Below are positions 23,373 through 34,561 of a stretch of 64,000 nucleotides of DNA, one piece after another. The number at the start of each line of letters is the position of its first letter. The first letter of the stretch is position 1. The notes under the pieces were generated by a model, which worked only from the letters and a program-made list of their open reading frames with translations, was not told where the DNA came from and searched no databases. A program made the position numbers and the translations under genes. The DNA comes from Paratinospora sagittata (taxonomy: Eukaryota; Streptophyta; Magnoliopsida; Ranunculales; Menispermaceae), in contig CM069597.1 in the NCBI GenBank assembly GCA_035771175.1, positions 12,311,001-12,375,000 of the forward strand, given 5' to 3'.

Positions 23373-24713
23373 TGTAATGCCCCCTAGTTTAGACCTAAAA
23401 AAATTTGAAGTTCGAGCGTTCCTTTTCCTATAAAAGGAACCCTTCCCTTCCCCCCTTCTCTTATTTTCACACCTTAACCAACTCTTCTCTCTCTCTCTTG
23501 ATGTCTTTGTGATTTTCTCTCTTCTCTTTTTGAGACTCTCCTCGCTGTGCAAGGCGGTTATGCTAGGCATAAGAAGCCAGTTCTAGAAGGAGATTTTATC
23601 CGAAGGTGGGAAACGAAACATAGGTTTGTGTATCTTATGAATTTTTTTAAAGTTTTCATTCATTTATCATTACGTCTATTATTTATTTACATTGCATTAT
23701 TGCGTAGAATGTTCATACATGTCATACTTATGCCTGTATACTTGGAGTTCATTTATTACATTGTTACTACGTCGGATTAGTGGTCAATTTGACTCAACCA
23801 GACTTAGTCTTGTCCTCAGTAACTTTGAATGGTGAACGGGAAGCAACTTGTTGCTCTACAAGATTGGTATTTAAGTGGACCTCGTGTCCCACCTCTCAAC
23901 TACAGACTGATCTGGTTGGTCTTATTTGAAAGCTATCAGCTTGTACAAGTGATACTGGACATCCTAACCTTGTACCTGGTGATGCTGACCCTGATAAGAA
24001 TCACCAGACATTGCCAAATCCTGTCTAATATTAGTAAAGATCGGACCTGCACATGCATGATCATCATACGTAAGCACCATCTAGGGACGTAAGTAGTTCG
24101 TGATCCACAAAATAGTTGGAGCATTGCTCACTATTCCTGATATTTTTCCTAGAGAAAGACGTACAATGAGAACCCACGATTACCTAGGGATGGACATCTG
24201 TACGTGAAACCAGGGCGATGTTTCTGAGGAGGGACGAACAATGAGAACCCGAGTTTACCTGGGGATGGACATCTGTACATGAACTCAGGGGGACGTACGA
24301 TCACGGAACCATTATGAGACAGTGTCATGTATACATACATGTTGTACTATTTATGATGTTTTGTTGTGTATACGTGATAATTGATTATGAAGTCTTCTTT
24401 ATTAATTTTCATATTCACGAACTATTTTACCCACTAGGCAATAGCTCACCCCGTTCTTAACCAATTTTTACAGGAGACTAGGGTGGACTGGGTGGAGGTT
24501 TTTGGGTTCACATTTTGTACCACTTGTTTATTTATAGGGAGATTTTGGGAGGATGTTCCCCAATTATATTTTGTACCAAAAATACATTCTGAAATTAATG
24601 AAATCAGATTTGTACTCAATTGTGTACATGCGCACACGATTATTATTATAATGCATTCGCACCCCGCCTGTGAGTGTTCTGCCGGTTTAGGGGTGTCCGG
24701 GCGGGGTATGACA
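23373..24713 (+). repeat. Element 2 3' LTR (1341 bp)
   Basis: It starts TGTAATGCCCCCTAG and ends CGGGGTATGACA, followed by the duplication CTCTT. It matches the 5' LTR throughout with many substitutions and small indels. The TATA-like CCTATAAAAGG lies at 23427 and the shared motif CACTAGGCAATAGCTCACCC at 24432. Confidence 0.92.
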
Positions 24714-25324
24714 CTCTTCCGACGTCTAGCTGAGGCTTAACAGGGATTCAATTGTCCTATAGATAATAGGATTGTTAGATTTTGATACCGGTCAGGATAC
24801 CCTTGGAGTTTGTGAAGGGGTCTTGACATGTAGTGCGTATGACTTGTGTGTAAAGTTTGCTAAGGAAAGGAGAAGAAATGAGGAAGATTTGAGTGACTAG
24901 GGGAAACTAATTGACTGGATTGAAACTAGTCAATTGGATTGTGGGAGCTGCAAAAAAACAAAAAAGTTTAGCCATGTGTGGGCCCAACTCGTACATATAA
25001 CCCATTTTTATGCCATTTCCCCCATTTTAAGCTCAGAAACAATGGAGAAAGGAGGACCATAAGGGAAAAAGAGAAACCAAGAGCTTGAAGGTGAAATCAC
25101 GCCCAAATCTCACCAAGGTAAGTTGGAATCTCTTATTTTCTCCATGAAATCTCCTTGTAATGTGCTCATGAGCTTGATTTTGACCTAAGTAAAGTTATGG
25201 TTGGCGGTTTTGGGTAAACCCAAGTTAGGATTTTAGTTGCATGAGCTTGAAATAGCATGAAAATGGTAGAATTGAGTGTCCTTGACCAAGATTCATGCCC
25301 AAACCACATTTTTCAAGCTCTTTC

Positions 25325-28300
25325 TATTAACCTATATGGTTCATCGTTAGCACATCCCTAAAGTATACTTGATGAAGTATATTTTGATGATCACAAACAA
25401 AGTATTTTTCAGTGCTAACAAACGTTTTTCAAGAACTTATCTCTGCACCAAAGGAAAAGAAAAAATCAAAGGAACGACTCGATCAAGGAACTCAAAGCTT
25501 ACATTCAACGATCAAGCTCATTTCAACTAACGGATTTCAACGATCACATCATGATTTCAAGATCACTTCTCTCGGATGTTTCGATCAAGCTTCAAGACTA
25601 CATCTCTCGATCAATATTCAAGTCATTCAACTCCGAATTATTCTTATTGAAGATCTCATAATAAATAGTTGGATTTAACAATTATGAGAAAAGAAAAATA
25701 CCCAAAGTATTTAAGGTATATCTTTCTCTAATCTTTATTGCTCAAAATGTTTTTCAAAACCATGCATATTTCATTTTCATATGTTTTCTAAATCTGCATG
25801 TTTTGATGTCTTAACTATATTTCAAAAAATTTAATACTATATATTTAATTTGAAATATACCGAGTTTTTATTCGCATTTATTGAATATTTTATCGCGAGT
25901 CAAAACTGTTTTCAAAGAGTCATTTAGGACATTGATAGGTCATTAAGACTCTGATAACGCTCAAGGTTGAAATGAACTGATTAATCAGGACGCTTACTTG
26001 TATAGAAGCGGTCTTATATATTAGTCAACCTCTGAAGTTGTCAGGAAGCTGACTCATCATCAGCTCACTGAAAGATCTTTTAAAAGTTCTTCAAAGAATG
26101 TTTCTTTGAGGACGCTGATGGTTATAAGTTGATTAAACTATCAGGACGCTTTCTGGATAAGAGCGCCCTCACCTTTGGAAATCAACTGAATAGCTTTCAG
26201 GATGTTGATTGTCCTTCAGCGTGTTTTTAAATGTCTTAACTTGTAGGACGCTTACATAGTAGTAGCGCCCTCATGTTATGTTTTTATCTAGTAGGGCGCT
26301 CACGTAATGTAGCACCCTCATGTTTTGTTTTATGTTTTAAAAGCAGGATGCTTACTTGGATAGTAACGCCCTGATGCACTTAATAGTTTTAAAACATAGA
26401 AGGACACTAACTGTGCATTAGCGCCCTTAAGGTTTAAGTCGTCTAAAGTCATAAGTAAATTAGGATGCTTACGAGCTAGTAGCGCCCTCACTTAAGTGTT
26501 CTGCAGGACGCTTATATGTAGGAAGTGCCCTCAAGGAACAAAACGACAAAGTTGATGTTATGCGTTAGGACACTAATTACGGAATCAGGATGCTAATTCA
26601 ACTACCATCACTATTCGAATGAGTACACTACGTTAGTTTACTTTTTCAGAACAGACACTTGCACAGAGCCCTTTCCAGACTTATCAGAGACCCTTTCTGA
26701 TACATGAAAGAAGTTCTTCTAAAGCTTTCCTCTTTCATGAAATATGAAAAGCACCAGAATGTTAGTGAAAATCGTTGTTGCTATTTTCATATAACACTCT
26801 AGCCGTTATGTGAAAACGTTCACATTATTTGAACTTCAAATGTCTAATGGTTATGTCCCACTAAGTCTATAAATACCAACACTTAAGACTAAACAACTTG
26901 CCAATCACTTTGTGTTGTGCCAATACTTTTTGAAAGTTAGTTTGAGTCAAATTAAATTTCATTTTCTAATCTTTCAAAGTATTTTTACTGATACCTATAC
27001 AATTTTCATATTGAATTTTAATTCTATTTTATATTTGAAAATATGTTTTTATATTGGTATCAACTCAAATTCTCAGCACTGATTCATATCTGGTATCATT
27101 CATGCTGATGATAGAATTTCAGAAATAGTTCAAGATATACAGTCGTACTTGATTTCATATCTTAAGTACCGTATTAAACTATATCAGCAGTTACATTAAA
27201 CTATTGATCGTTGAACCAGAAGTTTTCGTACATATATTCAATATCTATTTTGAAAACTGTTTGTCTTTGATTTACACCAGTCCTCTGTTTTTAAGGTCAA
27301 TATTTATTTCGTATATTTTATCTTTCGATAAAGCACTGATTTTCATATCATATTATTCATGCTTTTCGAAATTGTACTTGAACAATACCGAACATTAAAA
27401 GGTAAAGGACAGAAGGTGTATTTCAACTTAGCATTACCTATTTCACATTTCATATCTTTGTAATGCTATGTACTGTGCTTAATGTAAAGTGTTCTACTGC
27501 GTTAGAACCACCCAACATCTTAGTGTTGTAATGCCAGTGTGTTTCTGGATTGAAATAACCAGGACAAGTGAAGGTAGTTCACTTGATGATTTCAGAATTG
27601 AAATCAGGTAGGTTATCTCTTAGCCTTTAAAAGAGAAAACGGCTCATCCTCATCCAGTAAAAGGGTAGGTGTGTCCTTAACCTTAAAAATGATAGGTTAT
27701 CTCTCAGCCTTTAAAAGAGAAATTGATTCGTCCTCATCCCGTAAAAGGATAGGGGTGTCCTCAACTTGTAAGAGGATAGGTTATCTCTTAACCTATAAAA
27801 GAGAAATGGTTGTTTCTTATCCCGCAAAAGGATCATGGTTCTTCCTTAGCCAGCAAAAGGAACATGGGTTTCTCCTCATCCTAGAAAAAGGAATTATGGT
27901 TCTTCCTTAACCAGTAACAGGAACATGGGTTTCTCCTCATCCCGGAAAAAGGAAATTTGGTTCTTCCTTAGCCAGTAGAAGGAACATGGGTTTTCTCCTA
28001 ATCCCGAAAAAAGGAAAATGGTTCATCCTTAGCCAATGAAAGGATAGGTTTGCCTTTAACCTGTAAAAGGGCAGTTGTAACAGTTTGGTTCTCACCCGTA
28101 AGAGAATCAGTTAGTGGGTTGAGTAAATCCTAACCGGGAGATTAGGTAGTGAACGTAGGCTTGGCCAAACCACTATAAATCTGTGTGTCTCATTTTTGCA
28201 TTTTAGTCTCTTCATTTAGTCCATCTATCCAATTCCAATACACTCATGTAAATCACTAAGTTATTGGAAGTTTTTTTTAAAATTGACCATCGCACCCAAT

Positions 28301-28326
28301 TCATCCCCCTCTTGGGCGGACCAACA
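25325..28326 (+). mobile_element. Copia-like (SIRE/Maximus-like) solo LTR, copy 2 (3002 bp)
   Basis: It starts TATTAACC (first TG mutated) and ends GCGGACCAACA, with a perfect CTTTC duplication (25320-25324, 28327-28331). In order it holds an array of GGACGCT...AGCGCCC imperfect inverted repeats (about 25990-26540), a TATA-like CTATAAATACC near 26870, a hairpin array (about 27605-28110), the stem-loop TTCTC-ACCCGTAA-GAGAA (28089-28106) and CCTAA/TTAGG (28129-28146). No coding region. It lies in the A' LTR. Confidence 0.88.
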
Positions 28327-30167
28327 CTTTCTCCACTTTTTTTATAGGCTTGAGGATAGGGTTTCCATAAAAACCCTAAAATCCGAGGTGCATGGCCCAA
28401 ATTTGGTCTTCCAGGGTGATTGTGAGCTTGTTGGTTCATTTGCCCCATTTTTTAATAAAGATTTCATGTGGTCCCATAGATTTGGCCTAAGCCCTAGAAG
28501 TTTGACCTAGAGCATTCTAATAACTATGCATGTGACCTGTGTGTTGTAACTAAGCATGCTTTGATGGATTATGGTGCTAATTAGGGGTTTCATATGGATT
28601 AGAGTGGTGGTTAGTGTAATTTGCCCATATGGCCATGAAAAGACTTCACCCAATTTTGGGGCATAAGTGGTGTTGTAATGTGGAATTAGGGATCCTAATG
28701 ATCCATGCTAATTCTACATGGTGTAATTTGGGATTTATGTTTGGATTGGGAAATGGTATAATTGACCTAAGCTGGTCATATGAGACCTGGGCTAGGAGAT
28801 TGGGTTAAATTGAATATTTTATATGTATGAATGGTTGAATTAATGTGTATGTGCATTAATGTGCTTTATAGGATCATAAATGGACATTGATATTGGGTTG
28901 GTTTTTGTGCGTGGGTAGAACGCTTTCGTTGGCTTGGGTGTGAGTAGTTTTTCCTTATGTTAATTTCTTAAGTCATCATACTTCATTTATATATGTGTGT
29001 TGGAAAGCATGAATTGTTTATTGTGACATTGCATGGTATGTAAAACCCCCTAGTTTGGTATGTCTTCGCCATCTAGATGGCTTGTGCTTGTCGTGTGCCC
29101 ACGTGAATCGACGAATGATTTTTCCAAGAGAACCCCCTTTCAAAAGGCAGAAAGGCAGAGCCGGGCTTAGTATTCTAGCAGGATATGGTAGGACTTTCCA
29201 TGGGTGAGTTTTGAATGTTCTATGTCCAGAGGTGCCCTATTTGGTTGTAAGGTAACACAACACCCCGCCAGGGAGAATCATTGTTTGGGATGGATGATCT
29301 TAGAGTGGAAGCTATACCCTATACCCTGGCATGGGAGGACCTTGTAGGTCTACATAGCGCAAGCTTGGACTTGGATAAGGAAAAGTGAATGGGTTTTACC
29401 TTGCATGAAATTATATGATGAATGTTTGTTATTATGTGTATGTGTTTTATTCATCTATTTGCATTTTCATACATACATGGGTTTTTATTGATGAGTAATG
29501 GATGACACAGTTAAACTCTATTCACTGGGCATAGTTGGCTCACTCTCATTTCCCTTTATTAGGTTCTTCTTTGCAAGACAAAGGGAAGGGTATCATTATT
29601 AGTTGAGGCCTAGCTAGCGTTGGAGCATAGGGCCCCGATGTGAGTGATAGGGAAGATTTTGTGTGATATGGGTGAATGTAACATATATGTGTATTTTTTG
29701 TATATTTTGAGTACATATGTGATCTTATAATACTTATCACATGTTTACCTAGTTGGTGAGGATGGTAATGGACTTGTACATACATTTGCTTTTGGACTTG
29801 AGGACTATTTATAGATGCACACTTAATGATGGGTCATGGGGACCCTAGACTTGGACTTTTATGATGATGGTGGAATGATATGACAGGATTTATTTTGTAT
29901 ACTTGGACTTGTCATTTTCTTATGTTTATGTAGTTATGGATAGGAGCACTGCTACAGGTACCCATAAATTTATTGTGTTTATGTTGAGGCTTATAAGACC
30001 CCGATCATCCCATTGGATTATATAGGGTGGTTAGGAATGCCTATATTGGGCGTCCCGCCTTGGCCTTCCACATGCCATCCCGTAGGAGATGGTGGTCCGG
30101 GGTCGGGGGTTGCCTCAAAAAAACTAAGCATGAGTAGAGTCGTCCATATACCTCCCTTTTGCCTTAC

Positions 30168-31200
30168 CTAGCAAGTGATATCTCAGGCGAATTCGAGGCT
30201 TCAGACTCTCGTCCACCCAAGCCCCGATAACGAAAAACCATTCACTTCTCCAAGAAAGACCATATTAAAAACTCCCTTCAATCAACTTTTCACGACGATG
30301 TGGCATGGCCCCATACCCGCCACAAGAAGTTCCATGTTGAACCAGCTTGTAACAATAAAGAAATTCCCTAAGAATAAAATCTTCGAGGCCATGTTTCATC
30401 CATAAAGACAAACAACTGACTAACAACCCCCATGCCCAAAGACAAAACTGGGTAGGCGCAACTTCACACTTAGCTAAAAACCCTCCTCGAATAGGATGCA
30501 GCAGGAGCCTAAACCTGTGAACAAACATACTTTTGTTAACGGCTATCTCCCCATGATTACACCGAGAACAATCCCTCTCATTCTCTTCAGGAGCCCTGAA
30601 CCGAACAGTCGAAGGAACCCCCAAATTCATAAAATACCTCGTGAACCTCCTCAGTTGTCATGGCAGATGCATACTCTCGCGCGGTGAAGGCTGGCTTAGA
30701 AACCGCTTCACCACGCACCTCACAGTACACACCGTCATATCCCAAGGCCCCTCCAAGATGAAAGGAATCAGAAGCACATGACACATCCTCACTCAGAGGG
30801 ATGTCACCAGAATGACAGCTAAAGGAAGAAGACTTCGTTGTACTACTAAGATACTGGTTATCCAGCGTATAAAGCCATGAAAAACCAAGGTTATCATGTG
30901 GGACGCTCATGATTCCCACCTAAGTCAACAGACAAGGTAAAACACAAAGCGTACACCCAAAAAGGCCCAACCACCCGACACTCAACATAAGAAGCGACGC
31001 AATGCAGCACAAATGACAAACAAAAAACCATATTTGACAAGCATATAACTTAGAAAGAAATCCTCCCAAACTCCAAACTAAGGAAAAGAGAAAACCAAAG
31101 ACAAAAAGAAAACTAACCTCTACGCCACACCCAAGACAAACAAGACGACGCACAAAATCAAAGCAAGGAATGAAGAGCAAGTTCACCCTTATATATAAGA
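30168..31200 (-). pseudogene. Antisense spliced ORF of a Tat-like element, upstream exons
   Basis: Minus-strand gene start. TATATATA lies at 31191. A 5' exon has a donor-like GAG|GTTAGTTTTC near 31120, then an acceptor TTGACTTAG and an exon from 30919 to 30168 ending CTAG|GTAAGG. ATG at 30910 is the likely start. One frameshift near 30600 separates the acidic N-terminal part from a segment with FVHRFRLLLHPIRGG, LWAWGLLVSCLSLW and LREFLYCYKL. That pattern fits the putative gypsy-type transposon domain (Pfam Transposase_28). Antisense ORFs between pol and the 3' LTR are known in Tat-lineage gypsy elements, and the Tat-like LTR just to the right fits that layout. Role unknown. Confidence 0.65.
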
Positions 31201-31431
31201 AAACGTGGGATCCACATAACTAAACAACTCCCACAATACCAAATGAAATTAGTCAAATGGCGAGCAAACTGACACACAAGATCTCAGCCCACTCACCAAG
31301 GGCTTACTATTACACCCAAAAATAGGCAAAGAAGTGAATGAATGAAAAAAAAACAAGGAAAAAAAGAAAATGGAAAGACAACCCAAAGAAAATTTGACAT
31401 CGGAGTCCACCTAGACCTTGAAACTCCCATC

Positions 31432-31560
31432 TCGGCCACGGCTAAGGCTTTTCTCGCCTCGGTCACGGCCGTGGGGCCTCCCCTCCACCATGGCCGAGTG
31501 CCTCTCCTCAACCATGACCGAGGCCCTCTCTTCAGCCATGGTCGAGTGCAACTTACGACC
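31432..31560 (+). repeat. 24-27-bp minisatellite in the Tat-like LTR
   Basis: Three clear 24-bp units start at 31489, 31513 and 31537 (CATGGCCGAGTGCCTCTCCT and variants), preceded by looser CACGGC-containing units. All units carry ATG.CCGAG or GGCCACGG-like cores. Confidence 0.75.
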
Positions 31561-31778
31561 TCAGTTGAAGGAACCTTACGAACATTCCCGGCACGTTGAT
31601 TACAACTTGAATACCGCAAAGTGCGGATCTCGAGACATAGAAGACGAGCCACCTCTTAATGAAGAAAAGAGTGAATCACTCACACGAATTGAGCACGACA
31701 ATAAATGCACAAAGCATTCCCCCTTTAACTATAAAAAAGGACCTTATTCTTCAGAAATAAGTATGCTTTAAGCCTTCA

Positions 31779-32982
31779 TGTCACACCCGGCCGAGCCCGG
31801 AAATAGTCCAACCGCATGAACATTCATTTCAACATTTCCACCATCGAAGTATGATAATTAGCTATTTGCACAGAAGCGGGGACCCATATACAACACATCA
31901 TTTGAAAATAAAGATATTTCATTACAAATAAAGGAGATTGATCAAAAGTATCATATTTAAGGTTTACAGGCGGGTCTCTCAAGGAGACAAAATAAAAAGG
32001 TCATGACCCTACAAAAGAAAGTAACCAATCCTACCAAAGAAGAATAAGGTACACCATCAGCCTCTTAACACAAAAAGATAAGTTCAGACGTGTCGGAACT
32101 GGTAACTGCCCCTGTACAAATTGACCCTAACCCATCTCAAATCCCCAAAAATGTGAAGCAACGGGGTGAGCTCAACAATTCAGTGGATCAAGTAAGTTAA
32201 ACGCAGCATTTACAAAAGGATAATAATAACAGAACACAGATCAAATGCATTTTAATCCATAGCAATCAGTACAATCATGAAATGTAGTATCATCGAGAAA
32301 CTACGATAATACTGCAAGCCAAGTGCTTAGTATCATAGTATGATGGCTCCTTTGATATCACGAGACCAAGCCCAAAGCAGCTACAGGTCCCACAAGCAAT
32401 GGCTCAACCTTATATCACAATGCGGCGGCCCCCTTGAAGTCATAGACTAAGCGCAAAACAGTTACAAGTTGTGCAAGCAAGGGCTCAACCTTTATGCCAC
32501 TGGCGGCTCTTTGGTCCACAATCAATAGACACTTTTGGATCTAGCCCCATCAATATATAATCAGTATGCTCATATGCATGAAGAAATGTAGCATGGTACA
32601 ATGTAAAGGAACAATGCAATGCCATGATTATCATAATGTAAAAGGGACACAAACCTAAGCCTACATCCCTACCTTGAGAGGGTTGATTTACACACAAACA
32701 CAGCAAGTCAACAATTCGACATCATCGAAGGTCAAGTGCTCAGTGGTTCCAGGGTTTGAAAATCCAGGGGAGGCCCCTATTTATAGAAAACCTCAAAGAA
32801 TGAGAAGGTCTCGGCGAAGTGCCTGGGCACGTGCCTAGCCACATGCCTTTTGGCACTTCTTTGCCCGGCGTCCGTTTTCGTCGCATTTTTTAGGGTATTT
32901 TCCCGGATGGTGTTCGGGTATTTTTGTGCATGTTTTACATATTATTTGGTAAAAAGGCGGTCCATTTTTTAGTGGTGTTACA
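31779..32982 (-). mobile_element. Gypsy solo LTR on the minus strand (1204 bp)
   Basis: Read on the minus strand it starts TGTAACACCACT and ends CCGGGTGTGACA. The flanks CTTCA (31774-31778) and CTCCA (32983-32987) agree at 4 of 5 bases. A TATA box CTATAAATAGGG is at about 32780-32791 on the minus strand. The shared motif CACTGAATTGTTGAGCTCAC is at 32185-32163. No coding region. Confidence 0.85.
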
Positions 32983-33191
32983 CTCCATCTCTACATATTT
33001 TTACTTTATTCTCCCACAATATCTAACTTAGGCATCAAAGTGGTTTCAGTGACATCCACCCGGTGTTACCACCCTCGCAGGTCCAGAACGAGGCGATCTT
33101 GCCAGGAAGATTCAGAGGAGGAGTAGACAGTCTTGATATTCAGTTAGCCAGCATCGGCCCGTGGTTAGATGCAGGAGATTTTTGGCTGAAA

Positions 33192-34561
33192 CAAAAGTAG
33201 TTTGGCTCATATTCATGAATTGAGATTTGTTTTGATTGCTTACACACTATTCATTTAATTTAGATCAAAGCAAAGACTTTGCTAGGCTATAAAATGCTTG
33301 AAATTTATCATATTGCCTAGAATTCATGTTTAGAGGTAGGCCATGATTGTATTGCATATTTTTATCTTGCTTATGCTCTCCTAGTTGAAATGCGATCATG
33401 CTTGTATTGAATTTATATGATCCTTACATGTGCATGATTCACATATGCATGATTCAAGTATGCTTGTCTCATGTTAAATCTTTTTAAATGCATCACTTTG
33501 AGTCTATAACTTAGGTTATGCTTATATTCATACTTTTTCATGTCTAATTCATTGGAAAGAAATTCCCCTTGCCTATGTTTACATATTTTGGCATATCTTT
33601 TCGTTCATGCATGACATTAATGCATCGTTTAAATCTTAATTCCTATATGTATCAAATATCTTGAAAACTAAATTCTCATTGATGCCTCATGTTTTCACAC
33701 TATCTTTTGCATCTAATTAGAATCAAAAATAGCTAGGCCATGCTTAAAACTTGAAATCTTTGTCTACGCTATGTTTTTGCTATATGTCCATGTTTATGCT
33801 TGTTTTGATATACATGATAAAGCATATATCATCTTAGGTCATGCTTATAATTATGATCATGTTACCATCTTGAGATGAATTTGCCTATACTCAAACACCT
33901 TGTGAATCAAATCTATTTTGGAAAATCTCATTCTTATTTATACATGTCTAGACGCCTAACATAGATTTTTATCTTATGCATATGCATCTACATGTACATC
34001 TCATTGGCTATGCTATGCATTTATTCTGAGGTTCGCTTGCGTGCCACGTGACAATGTAGGTCACGTTCGTTTGACACGCGTAAGTACCAACGCTTGTTAA
34101 GTGTACAACAAGTCGTATTATGTTTTTGAGCTAGCCCAAGCATATTTTTGAGTTGAATTTTCCAATACTTATCATGTTATCATTTCTCCATGTGCTTGAA
34201 TTTATCTTCTTGAATCTCATGTGCGTGTCGTATGATGTGCATCCTCTATGTATTCATGTGTGTCTAATCTTGATTGTATATCATGAATCTTCTTGAATAT
34301 TGAATGGTTAGATTAAAGGAGAGTCTCCATCTCTTTTATCATCTCTATATGATCATGACTTGGTATCATTTTTTTTTATATATGATATGTCATTTCTTTT
34401 TTATCATGATATGTTGTCGATATGTTGTTTCATGATGTGTTCAATATTGTGAGAGCTTTTAATGTTTGATAATCTCTTGGCATAATCTTCTAATTTACCA
34501 TACTCGCTACTTCAATCAAGCCAATAGTGAGTTTGTTAGAATTCATAAAAAAATGGGAGAA
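33192..34561 (+). other. 3' spacer of a copia-like element, non-coding
   Basis: T-rich sequence without a long frame. It ends in a purine tract AAAAAAATGGGAGAA immediately before the LTR start, as in SIRE/Maximus elements. The left edge at the Tat-like LTR end suggests the Tat-like element inserted into this spacer. The upstream part of the copia-like element would lie left of the window. Confidence 0.5.

Larger units (their letters stand above)
10857..24713 (+). mobile_element. Complete nested Ty3/gypsy chromovirus (element 2) with extra ORFs
   Basis: Both LTRs, primer site, gag, pol, purine tract and a perfect CTCTT target duplication (10852-10856, 24714-24718) are present. Without its two insertions it is about 10.6 kb. 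Order: 5' LTR, primer site, an extra ORF of about 500 codons, spacer, gag, protease, RT-RNase H, integrase with chromodomain-like tail, a second extra ORF of 173 codons, purine tract, 3' LTR. The coding regions have many stops and shifts, and the LTRs differ at roughly one base in 10-20 by eye. This is an old, dead copy. The tail and RT motifs place it with chromoviruses, not with the Tat/Ogre group, where extra pre-gag ORFs are known. Confidence 0.92.
8751..24828 (+). mobile_element. Solo gypsy LTR B' (family B), split by element 2
   Basis: The own sequence is 8751-10856 plus 24719-24828. It starts TGTAACGACTC and ends GGGGTCTTGACA, with a perfect 5-bp duplication TGTAG on both sides (8746-8750 and 24829-24833). 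It resembles the LTR at 55662-58624, sharing the GA-rich leader, CGGTAAG donor-like site, GAAATTGATCTTTAAG block, and end structure. It also has the shared motif ACTAGGCACCATTGGCTCAC (10512) before an acceptor-like TTTTTCAG ending 10548. Confidence 0.85.
8579..30117 (+). mobile_element. Solo gypsy LTR A' (family A-like), split by nested insertions
   Basis: The own sequence is 8579-8750, 24834-25324 and 28332-30117, about 2.45 kb in total. Its last 110 bases (GGAATGCCTA...GTGGTCCGGGG) match the end of the LTR at 3962-6907. It starts TG at 8579 and ends CA at 30117, with near-matching 5-bp flanks GAAAA and AAAAA. No coding region or primer site lies within, so it is a solo LTR. It lies in an intron of the antisense gene. 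A TATA-like stretch near 24995, a GA-rich leader and a donor-like GGTAAGTT at 25117 are visible. Confidence 0.75.
31300..33191 (+). repeat. Tat-like 3' LTR (split by a solo LTR)
   Basis: The own sequence is about 31300-31778 and 32983-33191. A TATA-like ACTATAAAAAAGG is at 31728. The 3' part has the Tat/Ogre-type block around TCTAACTTAGGCATCAAAGT (33023), then CTCGCAGGTC and a GGCGATCTTGCC segment, ending GGCTGAAACA. The exact start was not resolved. Copia-like 3' spacer sequence follows directly. Confidence 0.55.

Noticed and set aside
24149..24340. 63-residue minus-strand ORF with internal repeats, shared by both element 2 LTRs
   Set aside because: It translates the antisense of a duplicated ACGTACAATGAGAAC...TGGACATCTGTACGTGAA block in both LTRs. 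The frame has no coding support and changes between the two copies.
30920..31186. Hydrophobic 88-residue minus-strand ORF as a membrane protein
   Set aside because: It reads through what looks like a 5' intron (GTTAG...TTAG) with Leu/Phe/Cys-rich translation of T-rich sequence. The splice model explains it better.
31293..31771. ORFs on both strands over the 24-bp minisatellite
   Set aside because: Repeat units free of stops in several frames give chance ORFs within a Tat-like LTR.
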